The translations under genes were made by a program, and so were the position numbers. A stretch of DNA of 64,000 nucleotides, from NCBI GenBank assembly GCA_032191485.1, contig JAVDOI010000016.1:16264074-16328073 (forward strand). The letters run 5' to 3'. This DNA comes from Leptoclinus maculatus (taxonomy: Eukaryota; Chordata; Actinopteri; Perciformes; Stichaeidae). Position 1 is the first letter of the stretch; the number at the start of each line of letters is the position of its first letter. The notes beneath the pieces are model-generated. The model was given only the letters and a program-made list of their open reading frames with translations. It did not search any database and was not told the DNA's origin. Positions 36,801 through 50,100 of the stretch are shown piece after piece.

Positions 36801-38095
36801 GGACCTCCAGAAGTACTACAAGTCTAACCCGGGACATTATCTGGGACATTTGATTGGTCACGAGGGACCCGGAAGTTTGTTATCTGAGCTCAAATCTAAA
36901 GGTAAGACATAGCGTACAGCTCCAACATAACAAGTGGAGCAGGGAAGCTCGTATTGGGACGGTATTGTGCATTTTGGGCAAATTTATTTTCACTTTTTGG
37001 CAGGCATAGAGGCGCTATGTAAAAACAAATTGTTTTATTTTCATGCTCTTATTTCAGATAGATTGCACATAACAAATGTGGGTAGAATAAGACCTGGGTA
37101 TATTATCAGTATATGGAGTTCAACATGGTGACACAGAAAGAAGCAGAAAATAAATATTAACAATGGGAAGTGTTGGAAGTGTCAAAGTCTATGGTTGTAT
37201 AGGCTTCCCATCACTACTGCTGAAGCATGCAGAGGGATCCACAAGAACATAGAACATAGCAAGTGTACATTTGTATTGTTTTATACATTTCTGTGCAGCG
37301 ATACTGAATTCAAACATATTAAATTATCAAAATGTCATTAAACATCTTCTTTGGAGGAATTGAGGGTTTCAAAATACAATTTGCAAAAATGCAAACAAAC
37401 TAGCATGCTAGCTACTGATTAGCATGTTTGCTAATGTGCTAGCATGCCACATATTTAGTGTTATTGTGACTTCTACATTCTTGCTAATGTAGCTGTCGGT
37501 CAGACAAGAAGCACTTACTGGAATCCTCAAATGAGGTCTGTACGACATACAGCATAAGTTGTTAACAAGCTACTTTTACACCTGGAAATAAACCCATATA
37601 TGTGGTAGAGTCAGGAACTTCTTCAATCCTTACAAAGAAGTATAATGCAAAGCTGAAACAAAACCTTAGAGTATGAAATTATATGCTGAAACGTTCATGC
37701 TTAAGTCATAAAATGCACAATTGGTTTGCCTAACTTCCCCACTGTAAGGACAGATGTGTTTGGAGAATGTAGGTTTGTGATTGTGACTTAAGGTGCCATA
37801 CACAAGTTGAAAACTAGCTCAAACTGTTGTGTAGGGTTTGCATCATCGTTTCCCACCTCAAAGGTTGTTGAATTTAAGTTTTTTAACATAGTATGGCCAG
37901 ATATAAATACTAAATAATATGAACAACAATCTGAATCTGTACCATTCTATGATTATTCAACCAGAGTAGAACTTTTTAGATTCTAAGATGTACTATTAAA
38001 CTCATTAAGATGTTCAATTCTAAATCTGATATTTACTAATGACTAACTGAAAATAATCATCATTTTTATTATTTTTACGACTGGGTGAACAGAAC

Positions 38096-38134
<39 letters not shown>

Positions 38135-41100
38135 GGCAAAATGAAGGTTGTTTTATTAAGGTGTTGCATCTTAAATCTTATATGTACTAATGATTCTTAT
38201 TATTTTTAAGGCTGGGTGAACACACTTGTTGGAGGGCAAAAAGAAGGAGCCAGAGGATTCATGTTCTTCATCATCAACGTGGACTTGACTGAGGAGGGCC
38301 TCTGTAAGTAGCACAGTCCACTGTACACGCCTCATGCATCGCTTGCTGGTGTGCTTTGCATGTGTTTAGGATAATTCCCTGTTGTGGTCTTGATTGGTTT
38401 CCGCTGAGTAAATGAATAATAATACAGTATATATTGTGTGTCACTGCAGTGCACGTTGAGGACATCATCTTCCACATGTTCCAGTACATCCAGAAACTGC
38501 GTACTGAGGGACCTCAGGCGTGGGTGTTCGATGAGTGCAAGGTAATTAATGTTGTCTATTTAGAGAAAACATTTCAGACAGAGGGGCAGGACGAAGTTGA
38601 CCTACTTATTTCTGGTTAGTGGGGAAACTAATAGAGCGGCACAGACTTTTGACAGCAGAGACTGATGGTGCAAACAGCTGGCAGGTTTGAATCCATCTTA
38701 TCTGCTGAATGCAGCCACTGTCGAATGAAGCTGGTATTCTTTTTCTGTGCTACACTGTAAAGTCTGTTTGCTGAAGGATTAGAATGACACATCCTCTTTC
38801 TAGAATCTGGCTCTAAATTCCTGTCAATCGTATGCAACTGTTGTATGTGTTGTGATTTCACTTGTTACATTCTACCTCTCTCTCTCTCTGTAGGATTTAA
38901 ACAAAGTGGCCTTCAGGTTCAAGGACAAGGAGCGACCCCGTGGCTACACGTCCAAAGTGGCCGGTCTAGTACACGTAGGTCCCCTCTCCGTCTGCTAAGT
39001 TTGTTTCCAGGGAGACACTATGCAGCTCGTTGCGTCTCTACCTGCTGTCGTCATCGGGCTGCCTGGTGCTGCTGTTGACTGTTTGCAGAGGCACAGTCAG
39101 TTAGGCTCGGCTTTTATACCTACCACAATACCTGTGTGACTGTCGCTGCATGGCTCACTGACTTAAGGACGTAATCATCACTGCTGCACCAGTTACAGGA
39201 TTTTTTTTTTTTGTTTGTGCGTCTTCTTGCCAAGTTTGGCAGTGCAATAGAACAATTTAAGACACAATTCTCTTAACACTTTGCAAGATTTGATTTAGTC
39301 GTCACCATCAAGATAAGAGCTTTAACAACTGATCTGTTTTACTGTCATTCCACTCCGGTGGCAGTTAAAGACTTAAAAGTATTTGGACGAAGGAATTTAA
39401 TTTTAAGCCCTTTGCACACGTTTTACAGTTAAATCGCCCCACCTTCAAAGCTACAATGCTAACCGCTGTCTTTGTGTTTCAGTACTACCCTCTTGAAGAG
39501 GTTCTAGCAGCAGAGTACCTTTTGGAGGACTTCAGGCCAGATCTGATCGAGATGGTGCTGGATAAGCTGAGACCTGAACACGTCAGGTTAGTGCGAGAAC
39601 GTGTGAATAATGTTATGTATATAATGCACAGAAAATAACTGCTCTTATTGATAGATGGATGGATTGCATGCTTTACGTAATAATGTGTGCATTTGTGCAG
39701 AACGTCTGCTGTATCTTAATAACTGTGATGCATAATACGAGGATAACAATATAGATGATAATACATTCAGATACAGATTAAAGTTTGGGTGTGACAAACT
39801 TTGTATGTTCAATTTGCTGCCTTGAAAAGGAATGCCAGACAACTTCACAGATTTGATTATCTCTGCAGCCTCAAAGGGTCGCTTTGATATCTCAGGAGAC
39901 GGATATGTGTGCTCAGGAATACATTACCAGGTTTATGCGCTCTGAATTGGAAATGCTGGTATCCTCTTGGGATTTTACATTTTGGCCAATATCAAATCTT
40001 CTCCAACTAACTGCCCCACCTTATTTAGCGGTGTTGGTCGATCAAAAAGTATTTTACTTTTAAAGCAGAGCTAGACAGCTTGATGCTGTGTGCTGGTAGA
40101 CTTAATGGCAACCAAAGTTAACTGTTATGGACCTAAACAACAAGATAGCTAAGATGATGAACCATACTGCTGAATAGGATATGTGGAGTGGCCCTTTCTA
40201 ACTGTTTATGGGATTCATATTGTGGGGAAAAGACAACCTTCTCTGGTGCAGCCCGACTTTGAGTCTCCTTCGCCTGGTGCAACTTTAACTGTAATTCATT
40301 TTTATGGGATGCTACTTGATTCAAGCAAAGTGCAGACTTGTAACCAGTCATTCCTTAATGCTTCCCAAGGAGCAGACTGCATGCCCTCATTGGCTCACCC
40401 CAACAGTTCACGTGCCAGTCTCTTCCATTACTGAAGTGGCCGTTTTGCCAGCGCTACGGGCATGGCGCTGTTTCCTCATGTATCGGTCTCGTTCCAGCAG
40501 CTGTGAGTGAAGTTATAGCAAGTCCAATAGCATAATTAAAGTGCTAGACATTATAATGCCACTTAGCTCATCAGTCGGAGGCAGACAATTTGTTAATGAA
40601 TCTCTACCACCTCAGACATGATCCGAACGCAATGCCACTCCCATCTCGTCTGGTGCTGTGGTTCCAGTTGGAGAGTATCCAATCAGCTGTGGCAGAGAGG
40701 TTTTTGTGTCTGTGTAAAGTGGTTCTCTCTTTTTCTTTTTTTTAGAGTTGCAGTGGTGTCAAAGTCGTTTGAAGGGCAAACAAACAAGACGGAGGAGTGG
40801 TATGGCACGCAGTACAAACAGGAGGCCATCTCTGAGGAGTCCCTCGAGGTGAGTCTCTGCAGTCATAGTTAAAGTTACTGCGATACTGGTATCAGAAATG
40901 CCTCCGATACAGAATAACATGCAGGATCGGGTATTATCGAGTATGCACCGATATCACATTATCATATTATTTACTCTACACAGGAACAACAACACGTGTC
41001 ACTCGCTACCTGATCCGTACTGCACATATGGGACCTAGTACTACACACCTGCAGTTAAACATGTGACTTGTGCACCCTATGTATTTTCCCTGATAATGCT

Positions 41101-44100
41101 ACGTTATGAACAACAAGTCTGTGTTGAAGTCGGCAGGAGGAGAACTAGTTAACGCCAGCTATTAGCAGCACAGTTCTGCTTGGCTAAATAACGGAGCTAA
41201 CATTGAGTTACATCATGATGCGGTAAAGTACCATTGAGTAAAAAATTTGTATTGGGAGAAAACTTGAAGAAATGTTTTCACAGCAATATGAAATGGATAT
41301 TAGAGAGGGAGTTATGACTTTAACACACTGGTATTGGTACTGTGTATCGGTTGACACACAAGTTGAGGTATCGTAAACTGGAAGGAAACAATGGTGTCTG
41401 AATGTGCTTTAATCAAATCACAAAATGACTACTGCTTCAGTTGTGTTAAACTCTGCCTGTGTTTCAGAAATGGGCAAGTGCAGACCTCAACGGCAACTTC
41501 AAATTGCCCATGAAAAACGAGTTCATCCCAACCAACTTCGAGATCTACCCTCTGGAGAAAGACTCTCCATCAGTCCCCACTTTAATCAAGGCAAGTGTCT
41601 TTGTTTCGCACAGCTCCATTAAAGTCCTCCAAGTGTTGTCTCGCTTCATTACCTGACTGCATATTGTTAAACATCTCTGTTATGCTTTCATATGCTAATG
41701 AGGAATTGTGATTGAGACATGAAGCATTTAATGCTGTTGTTGCCATCATGTCAAGATCAGAGGAGCTAAGATATTCACACCAGCGTACATATTCCACTCT
41801 AAGGAAAGTAAAACTACAAGCCTTTTTTCTTGTATTGCTCAACGACTCTTGTGTAATCTGTTCATATCAAAGTAACTTTGTTGAATATATGATGAAGCAA
41901 ATGCTCACTCTCTACTTGTGGTGTGCAGCTGAAGTGGGACTTGTCATTTCCAGGGACTGCAAACAATTATCTTAGCACAGAACGGACATGAATATGAAAA
42001 TAAGAAGTGCCTCTGTGTGGTGTTCATTTGTTCCAGGACACGGCTATGAGCAAGGTGTGGTTCAAGCAGGACGACAAGTTCTTCCTGCCGAAAGCTTGCC
42101 TGAACTTTGAGTTCTTCAGGTGCGTAACGAACTGTAAACCTTTGTAGTTCAGCTGGAACTTAAGGTGCAAGGTCCTCGCCAATACATCAACTTTGTACTT
42201 GGTAATACTAAAGGGTTTCCTCATAAGTTCTATTCATAATAATAACAGTTACTAATGCAATGCACGTAAACCATCAGTAGCAATAATTAAAAGAAATCAG
42301 CCAAACAAATGTGTAGAAAAATGATTTTTAGTGGTTATGTCAACAATTCCTATAGCTGCTCTACAATATAAAATTATTTTAATCTTTCAAAGGAGCTGAA
42401 GGAAGTATTACACTGCAGCTATAAATCTACTGGAAGCTGAACATGTTCTGTTTTAAGTTGGTGGTTTCTCAACAGTTGGCTGCTGAAACACTGCCGAACC
42501 CTTCTGCGTGGGTCAATTATTTGGTTCATAGGTTGTAACAAGTTGGACACCAAGCGTCCTGTATTGGAATGTTGTTTTACCGTCACACCCCTATTTAACT
42601 CCAGTCAGTAGGTCATTTGTCGATTTTTACGGGGGGAGGACCTGGTTCATTCACCCGTGACTAGCAAACCGCCCCATGATAAAAACATTTTTTTTCATAT
42701 TTTACTTGCACAGCATCCCCGTCAGATCGCCTTCTGACTACAGTTAATCTTATGTTAATGTGTAGTTCCATGTTCTGTACGCTACTTGTAATTCCTTCAG
42801 CTCCTACTGTGAGACAGTGTAGAACGTACAGTTAAATATCTCTCTGCTTTGTTTGACATCTCTGCCGTTTTCTCCACAGCCCCTTTGCTTATGTGGACCC
42901 ATTGCATTGTAACATGGCATATTTATACCTTGAGCTCCTCAAGGACTCCCTCAACGAGTATGCATATGCAGCCGAGCTAGCCGGCTTGAACTATGACCTC
43001 CAAAATACCGTCTATGGGATGTATGTAAGTATTCAAAATCCCTCCCCATCGCCCTCACGCTGCCTCCCAGACCTCACGTCTCCAGCCTCGATCATCCTCG
43101 GACTGGGCGGCTGTGGCTCAGCCAGGCCTGGGTTGACGGAGAGCTTTAAGACATCTGCACAGCCACAATGGAAGTTTATAACACACAGGATGATACAATT
43201 AGAAGTTACAAGTTTAGACATTTCTGATATGACCATCATCTACCTGACAATTTGAGACGTAACTCATGGTATCCATTCAGTTAGAAAAGAAAAGAAAAAT
43301 ACAATGATTTGCTCAAACCTTCAAACCCAGACCTGCCTGGTCCAGCCTCTGTTCTGTCTGCATCTTCCTCTTCATCCTTCATCATCCCTTTTCCCTTTTT
43401 TGTTCATCCACCTCCCGCGAAACCCTTACGGCTCCTTAGTGTAATTTATTGTCCCACGTTGTCGGGCATACCGAATGATTGTCAATTCTCTCCATGAGAT
43501 GTCTTATTGTTAAATGTATACGGGGTTATGACATCGGGTGAAGTGGCGTTCCACCAACAGCGTTGCATTTATGATTTTAAAGGTTGATCTGATGGCCGAC
43601 CGTTTTTACCAGACAGAAAACTGGTCATAGGGCTGCATATGCATACTCTTCTTATCATTCTTCTCATACTTGCATTGTCTTGTGTGTTTTATTTTATTTA
43701 TTTTGACAACCTCTGATTTCCAACACGCATGTATTTTTGTCCCCCCCCCCCCCCCTTCCATTAGTCGCTACCTATATGCAGACCCCCTGCACTGCAACAT
43801 GGCGTTCTTGTCACTCAGGCTACTGAAGGATGATTTAAATGAGTATGCATATGCAGCCCGCCTGGCAGGGCTGGTATACAGCGTAGCCTCGGGGATGAAT
43901 ACCATCCTCGTAAGTAAGCCGTCTGAAGTGAAGGGGGGGGGGGCTTGGGGGCTTGGGGGCTGAGGCTTTGACAGAGTGTGGAAATGGCTTTGTTTTCTGC
44001 GCTCAGTTTGATTATGTGAAGTGCTGTGAAGATCCTCCAACCTGAAATCTGACGCTTTAAGTCTATACTGAACCCTGGCTGCTTCATTCAAGGATGCATG

Positions 44101-47100
44101 AGTAACTGATGTGACAGATTTCATTCAGGGTAACGACAGTGCATATCATTTATAAGGAGAATGAGAAATGGACTGGATGATGGCACGGTGTTACCCACTC
44201 TTTCTAATTATTGTTTTGGTCGTTTGGCCGCCATTCTCTAGCTTTTATTGTTTTAATGTCACACTGGTAGTACGGTAGATGAAAAAGTGTCTGTCGCAAG
44301 ACGTGAGGAATAAAGCCAAGTGATGCAGATTCTCTGCTGACGTGAGTGCACAAAGGACATTGGAAGTAGATCCGTATCCAGGAAGTTTGATGGACGTAGT
44401 TACAAGCTACTACCCAATCAGACAACTCTTTGTTTCCCCCAATTTATGAATACAGCTGTGTTTGTGTCTTTCAGGGAGTTAATGCTGCACGGCAAAGTAG
44501 CAAGCTTACCTCTGAATGAAAGTGTTTTTTGCGGTGGTGGTGTTTTGCTCTTTCCTTCTGAAGCTTTCTAACTTCCTCACTAACGCCCTTCACCCTGTGT
44601 CCTACGACCTGGTGACCTGCATTCTTTCGCTTCCTCTCACTCGGTGAACTCATGATTGCCGTGTGTCCTTAGAGACAGCTACTCAGCACACCGTCCGTGT
44701 AGTGGCGTGATGGGCTGTAAGTGATTTGAGTCAGCGGTATTGGTGTGGCTGACCGGGTGTTTTGCCAAGGTTAATGATGTTAGGAGAGATTACTTTTAAC
44801 GGGTGTCACCGCAGAGATCCCGGGAGTGGGGAGGAATGGGATGAGTCTGAGAGCCATGTAGCTGGAGGTTTTGCTGAATCATGAAGGGCCACGAGGTTCA
44901 GGTGACGTTGCAAAATAGAGGCTTTAAATAACCTTGACTGTTTATTCTTAAACTAGTGCAGTGCCCGTTGAAAACGTGCCTTCAGAACTTCTGCTTGGCC
45001 TCCAGTATTGGAGCTCTCTCGGGAACCGCTCATCCAAACCACGTCATACTCGACGCTGCTCCTCCTGAGCAACACACCTGCCGTGGCATAGTTGCATCCC
45101 CCAGCAACACTAGAGGAGACGCGTCATTTGGGTGTAAAAGTTCACACGAACAACTGAGAGCAAGCTGTACCCAGCATGCTGTTCGGCAGTGTAACAGTTA
45201 ATATTGTAGCAAACGATGAAGAGTGAGTTTTCCCCATCATACCTTTTTTGTTCTTCCACATTTATAGTTTGAAGTTAATTGGAACATTTAAGGCAAATAT
45301 ATACTTGTGTTTTTTTTTTAATATTGTGATATCTTTTGTAACTTGGGGTGATTTATCTTAAGCGGTGGAGGGATGGGCTTTTCTTGACATGCATCTGGTC
45401 AGCCAGTAATTCCACACCTAACAAACAAATAGGTCAAACCCTTCAAGTCAACAAGTGAAGCTATAGTTTCAGGCTCACCTTGTCGTTCCGTCTGTTGATG
45501 ACGTACCGTCCGTCCTCTCTCACTGTCTGCTGCAGCTGTCCGTCAAAGGCTACAGTGACAAACAGGACATCCTGCTGAAGAAGATCGTTGAGAAGATGGC
45601 CAGCTTTGAGATAGACGAGAAGCGCTTCGACATCATCAAAGAAGCGGTAAGCTGCAACTGCAATCACCTGTGCAAAGTTGTGATGAGTCGTGATCGATCA
45701 AACGAATGACTTGTAATTCATTGAACCCCTGGGTGTTCAGAGCCGATGTTGCAACACACGAGCAGTAAAGTAAAAGCAGTCATTCTGATTGGCTGCAGTA
45801 GATTTGACATGTTCATTTTATCTTTACTTTAACTGCAGTTTATAAAGTGTGGACGTTGAGCTGACTTTGCCTTCTCCTTTTCCCTGCAGTACATGAGGTC
45901 TTTGAATAACTTCAGAGCCGAGCAGCCTCACCAGCACGCCATGTACTACCTCCGTCTGCTGATGACTGAGGTTGCTTGGACCAAAGACGAGCTCAGAGAG
46001 GCTCTAGATGGTGAGGATGGATTCTCTTAATCGCTCTCTCTTTACTTCTGTCTCAGAGTGCTTATTAGTCCCCTTCATTCGACTGCAGTCCAAACTGAGT
46101 TCACTGGTTTTTTTTATTTATTTTTTTAAAGTTTCATATGCGTGATGTCCTGGGCTTAAGTTTCAGTGTGTCTAGCGTACCATCGATGGAGGGCTACGTC
46201 TTCCCTCCTCACCTTCGGTCTTTTCTTCTCTTCTGTTTTCCTCCTGACGTCCTCATTTGAATGCTGAGGCTGTTCTCCAGCAGATGCCTCCCTAGCTGCA
46301 GTCTTTCCTCTCCGCAGTGCCTGTCTGGAACTTGAAGGGCAGATTTAGAGAGAGAGAGGGAGAGATATAAAATAATTTTTTATCACACAGTTTACACAGA
46401 CTATCCTCAAATTCACACAACACTCTATTAACCTGCAGGCTCAAAGCCTGCAGCCCAGTCACCAGGGCCTCCTTGTTCCCTTATCAGTGTTACCCTCCTG
46501 CTGTCCCCAGTATGAGGTCTATGAGACACTCTCAGTATCTTTTGCCTAGTTTGTCAATTAGTGTTGCTGTGGACAATAAATAACGTTTCCTGGTGTGTGT
46601 GTGTGTGTGTGTCCCTGTAGTTGCTCATCCTTGAATCTGGGTCAGACATTGCTTGAATCCAGATTGTGCGTGTGTGTGTGTGTGCATGATCGATCGTCTG
46701 CTTTTTGTCATGTTCGCGACAGGAATGCTGTGCACACAGACGCGCAGTTATTCCGTTTTTTCCCCTGTTTCATACTTTATAGCAGCTCGGGAAATTGCTC
46801 TTTGATTGATTGCTGTTTTCTGTGATCTGTATTCCAGATGTGACTCTCCTACGCCTCAAGGCCTTCATACCTCAGCTATTGTCACGGTTACATATTGAAG
46901 CCCTTCTCCATGGCAACATCACCAAGGAGGTTTGTCGCTGTGTTTTTGTTTTGATAAACGTTTTGTAAACTATACTTATGCCTTTTTCTCAGTGAATATT
47001 GAATACTTTTTTTATTCTCAAACATTTCACACATTCTGCCTATGATGTCACAAAGGATTATAGTCAAAAACCTCTTAAGATCCTGCGATCAGGTTTCACT

Positions 47101-50100
47101 TTGACTGAGGTCCCAGCTGCCTTACGCCTGGTCATGATGACCGCGTCAGGCTGTTGGAGAGAGAATTACTCTCACCAGCGGGAGGAATGATGCTTTCTTT
47201 TTGTCATCATGGTACTACAGTGCAGGCCTGCTTCTACAATAATGATAATAATAATAATAATAATAATAAACTTTTTATACAGCACCTTTTCATAACATAA
47301 AATGCAGCTCAAAGTACTCCACAAGAGAGAGAAATCAATAACGCAGGTATTTAAAAACAGGGGACACATAAGATAATAAAATCCTTAAGAGATACAAATA
47401 GAATAAAAACAAGATATTAAACAACTATGAGAAATATAAAATAACTGCTGTCAGAATGAGGTGGAATTAATAAAAAGCAAGATTGTATGTTTTGAGCTTT
47501 TTTTTTATTTTAGCTTTCAACAGAAGTTACTTGACTTCTGTGTGATTGGAGTTTGTTCCAAACCTTTGGTGCAGAACAACAGAAGGCTGCTTCACCATGT
47601 GGTGTTTTTTTTAAGTCATTTTGGGTACGACCTGAGGAACGGTTTGGAACATAATCTGATAAGCAATCGGTGAGGTATGAAGGTACTAAACCATCGAAGT
47701 CCTTAAAAACATGACCAAGCAGTTTTGCAAAGAAGCCGTGTAATATGAGGCTGTATGATGGATGACAAATCCTGTAGTCATGTTTTGATGGGAAATTTGC
47801 ACTTATTAATGTTAGCAAAGGAGACCATTACAAGGCAGGAAATATTACTACAAAACATCAATTTTAAAAAGCTATTTTGTTGCAAGCTACATTACATGGA
47901 AAATCACTTCCTGAAATGGAAGCCAGGTTAAAGGAAAGTGTGTAACAGACTTCATTTACAAATTCTTTAATAGACCTAATCATCAGAGCTAAATGTTACA
48001 GCATTTTCCTTAACAAAACTGTTTTTGTGGACTTAAAAAGTTTTGTTTTCTCCCTGTTTTTCGTCTCTAGTCTGCTCTTGGCATGATACAAATGCTGGAG
48101 GACACGCTCATTGAAAATGCTCACACAAAGCCCCTCCTCCCGAGCCAGCTGACTCGCTACAGAGAGGTGCAGGTTCCAGACGGTACGTACCACCCCCCCC
48201 CTCATCCCAGTCACACACCTGGTTGAGCACTCTTAAGCGTCGGGCCCGTCTCCATGCAGAGGAGTCCTTACCCAGCGCTCTGGACACGGTCCTGCGTTTG
48301 TAACGACTTGATTGAATTTGACATCCCTCATTTGGTTCAGAGAAACATAACGGTCGCTGACTGGAAATAGACGTCATTGGGCAAAATGCGTACGCACCTT
48401 CCACTCAGAAAGCGTTGCCTTTCTGATTACATTAGGAAAGTCTCGTTATGTGGAGAGGAAAACCTGAGCCGTGCGGGGCCACCTGGAGACGTCCCGTGGC
48501 TCACCGAGAGATTTTCCAGGCTTGGCTCCAGGCTGCCAGTCAGACACAGAGCAGGAGTGCAGCAGAAGGACATAAAGGATGTAAACATACCGTTGGATTA
48601 TGAAATGACAAACTGGCTGACAGTCTATCCGAGAAAACACGTTATTACTCTCGCAGCTGAAAGCTTTAGAGCAGAAAGTTCCCATTAATCTGTCCGCTTA
48701 CACATTAATCTTTATTAAAGGAACCATGGGATTTAAATGTAATCCGAAAGATAGCCCAAATTTCAAACACAATTTTGGAGCCTGCTATCACTGTTTATTT
48801 GATTGGCAAGTGTTTTAATACGCCATATAGGATTATAATAGACTCCTAATAGAAAACAACCGTTCTTCATGTAGCAAAGGCACAAAATACTGTCGTACCT
48901 ACAAATGCAAAACAAAACGACACACCGCCTGAAATTTCCACAGTTGATATTAGTGCTTTGGTTAATCGACGAGTTTACCTGCTCAGTACACTGAAGTAAA
49001 ACCTTTGACATGTTGGGAAGTGATGCATGGGGAGACGACACTCTCCAAGCCCAGAGCCAGTCAGCATGTGCATGAGGGCCTCGGCTCGTCCTCCATTCAA
49101 AGCGCGCTCGATCACAATGGACTCAAACAAAATGAGGCTGAGTGTAAAAGGAACAAGTTTCCCCAGTGCAGGAACGGATGGCTCCTCTCCATGTTCAGCT
49201 CAAAAGAAAATTTAAAGTACCGATGAAAGGCTAGAGGAGACCAATTTGGAACCGCTCAGCAAAAAGCACGATGTATTCTGTTTTAGAGATAGAATTATTT
49301 AAATATTTTGATACAAATGTCTTGAATCAATGAATTGAGCGCCTGTATCAAACATGCACTGACATACAGAATACAAGTCTGCTCCTTCAGTTGTGTTACT
49401 GCCTTTAGTCTTCAATTGAAATAAATATGAGCCCTGTGTTTCCCCCTCTGTCTCAGGAAAAACAAGCAAATAAACCTTGTTCTGTTCCCCACAGGTGGCT
49501 GGTATGTTTACCAGCAGAGAAACGAGGTCCACAACAATTGCGGCATTGAGATCTACTATCAGACCGACATGCAGACCACCCACGACAACATGCTGCTGGA
49601 GCTCTTCTGCCAGATCGTCTCGGAGCCCTGCTTCAACACACTGAGAACCAAAGAGCAGCTGGGTGAGCCAGCAGGAGATTTAGTCCGACACATTTTGTGG
49701 AGCACAAGTGTATATGAAGACGAGGGGAAAGAACACTGTCAGTTGTGCTTAAATTTAGCTGCCAGACATATATTTTTAATATTTATTCAGGCGTTTTTCT
49801 TTGCTGTAATCGTAGTGCCAGACCGTAAGTCAATATCAAGATACAGAGACGGTAATAAGAATAACATGAGGACATAAACGCACTCTAATAACACCACTAC
49901 AAAGGCTCAAGTAGCTGAGTGTATGATTGCATGATTGCCATGCTAATAGTTTAGAGTAAAATGGCCTTTGAAGCCACCATACCCAGTCTGTCCTCTGTGC
50001 TGAGCTCTATCATAACCCCCCCTCCCCCAGGCTACATTGTGTTCAGTGGGCCCCGGCGGGCTAACGGGGTGCAGGGCCTGCGCTTCATCATCCAGTCTGA

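Noticed and set aside
41595..41596. A GT donor for ide exon 13 instead of GC
   Set aside because: It would add 4 nt and break the frame into the conserved exon 14.
47510..47818. Minus-strand frame with PSYLTDCL and KVWNKL, resembling the C-terminus of a LINE reverse transcriptase
   Set aside because: The nucleotide sequence reads better as a known type of non-coding teleost repeat in the plus orientation. The resemblance is short and could be chance.
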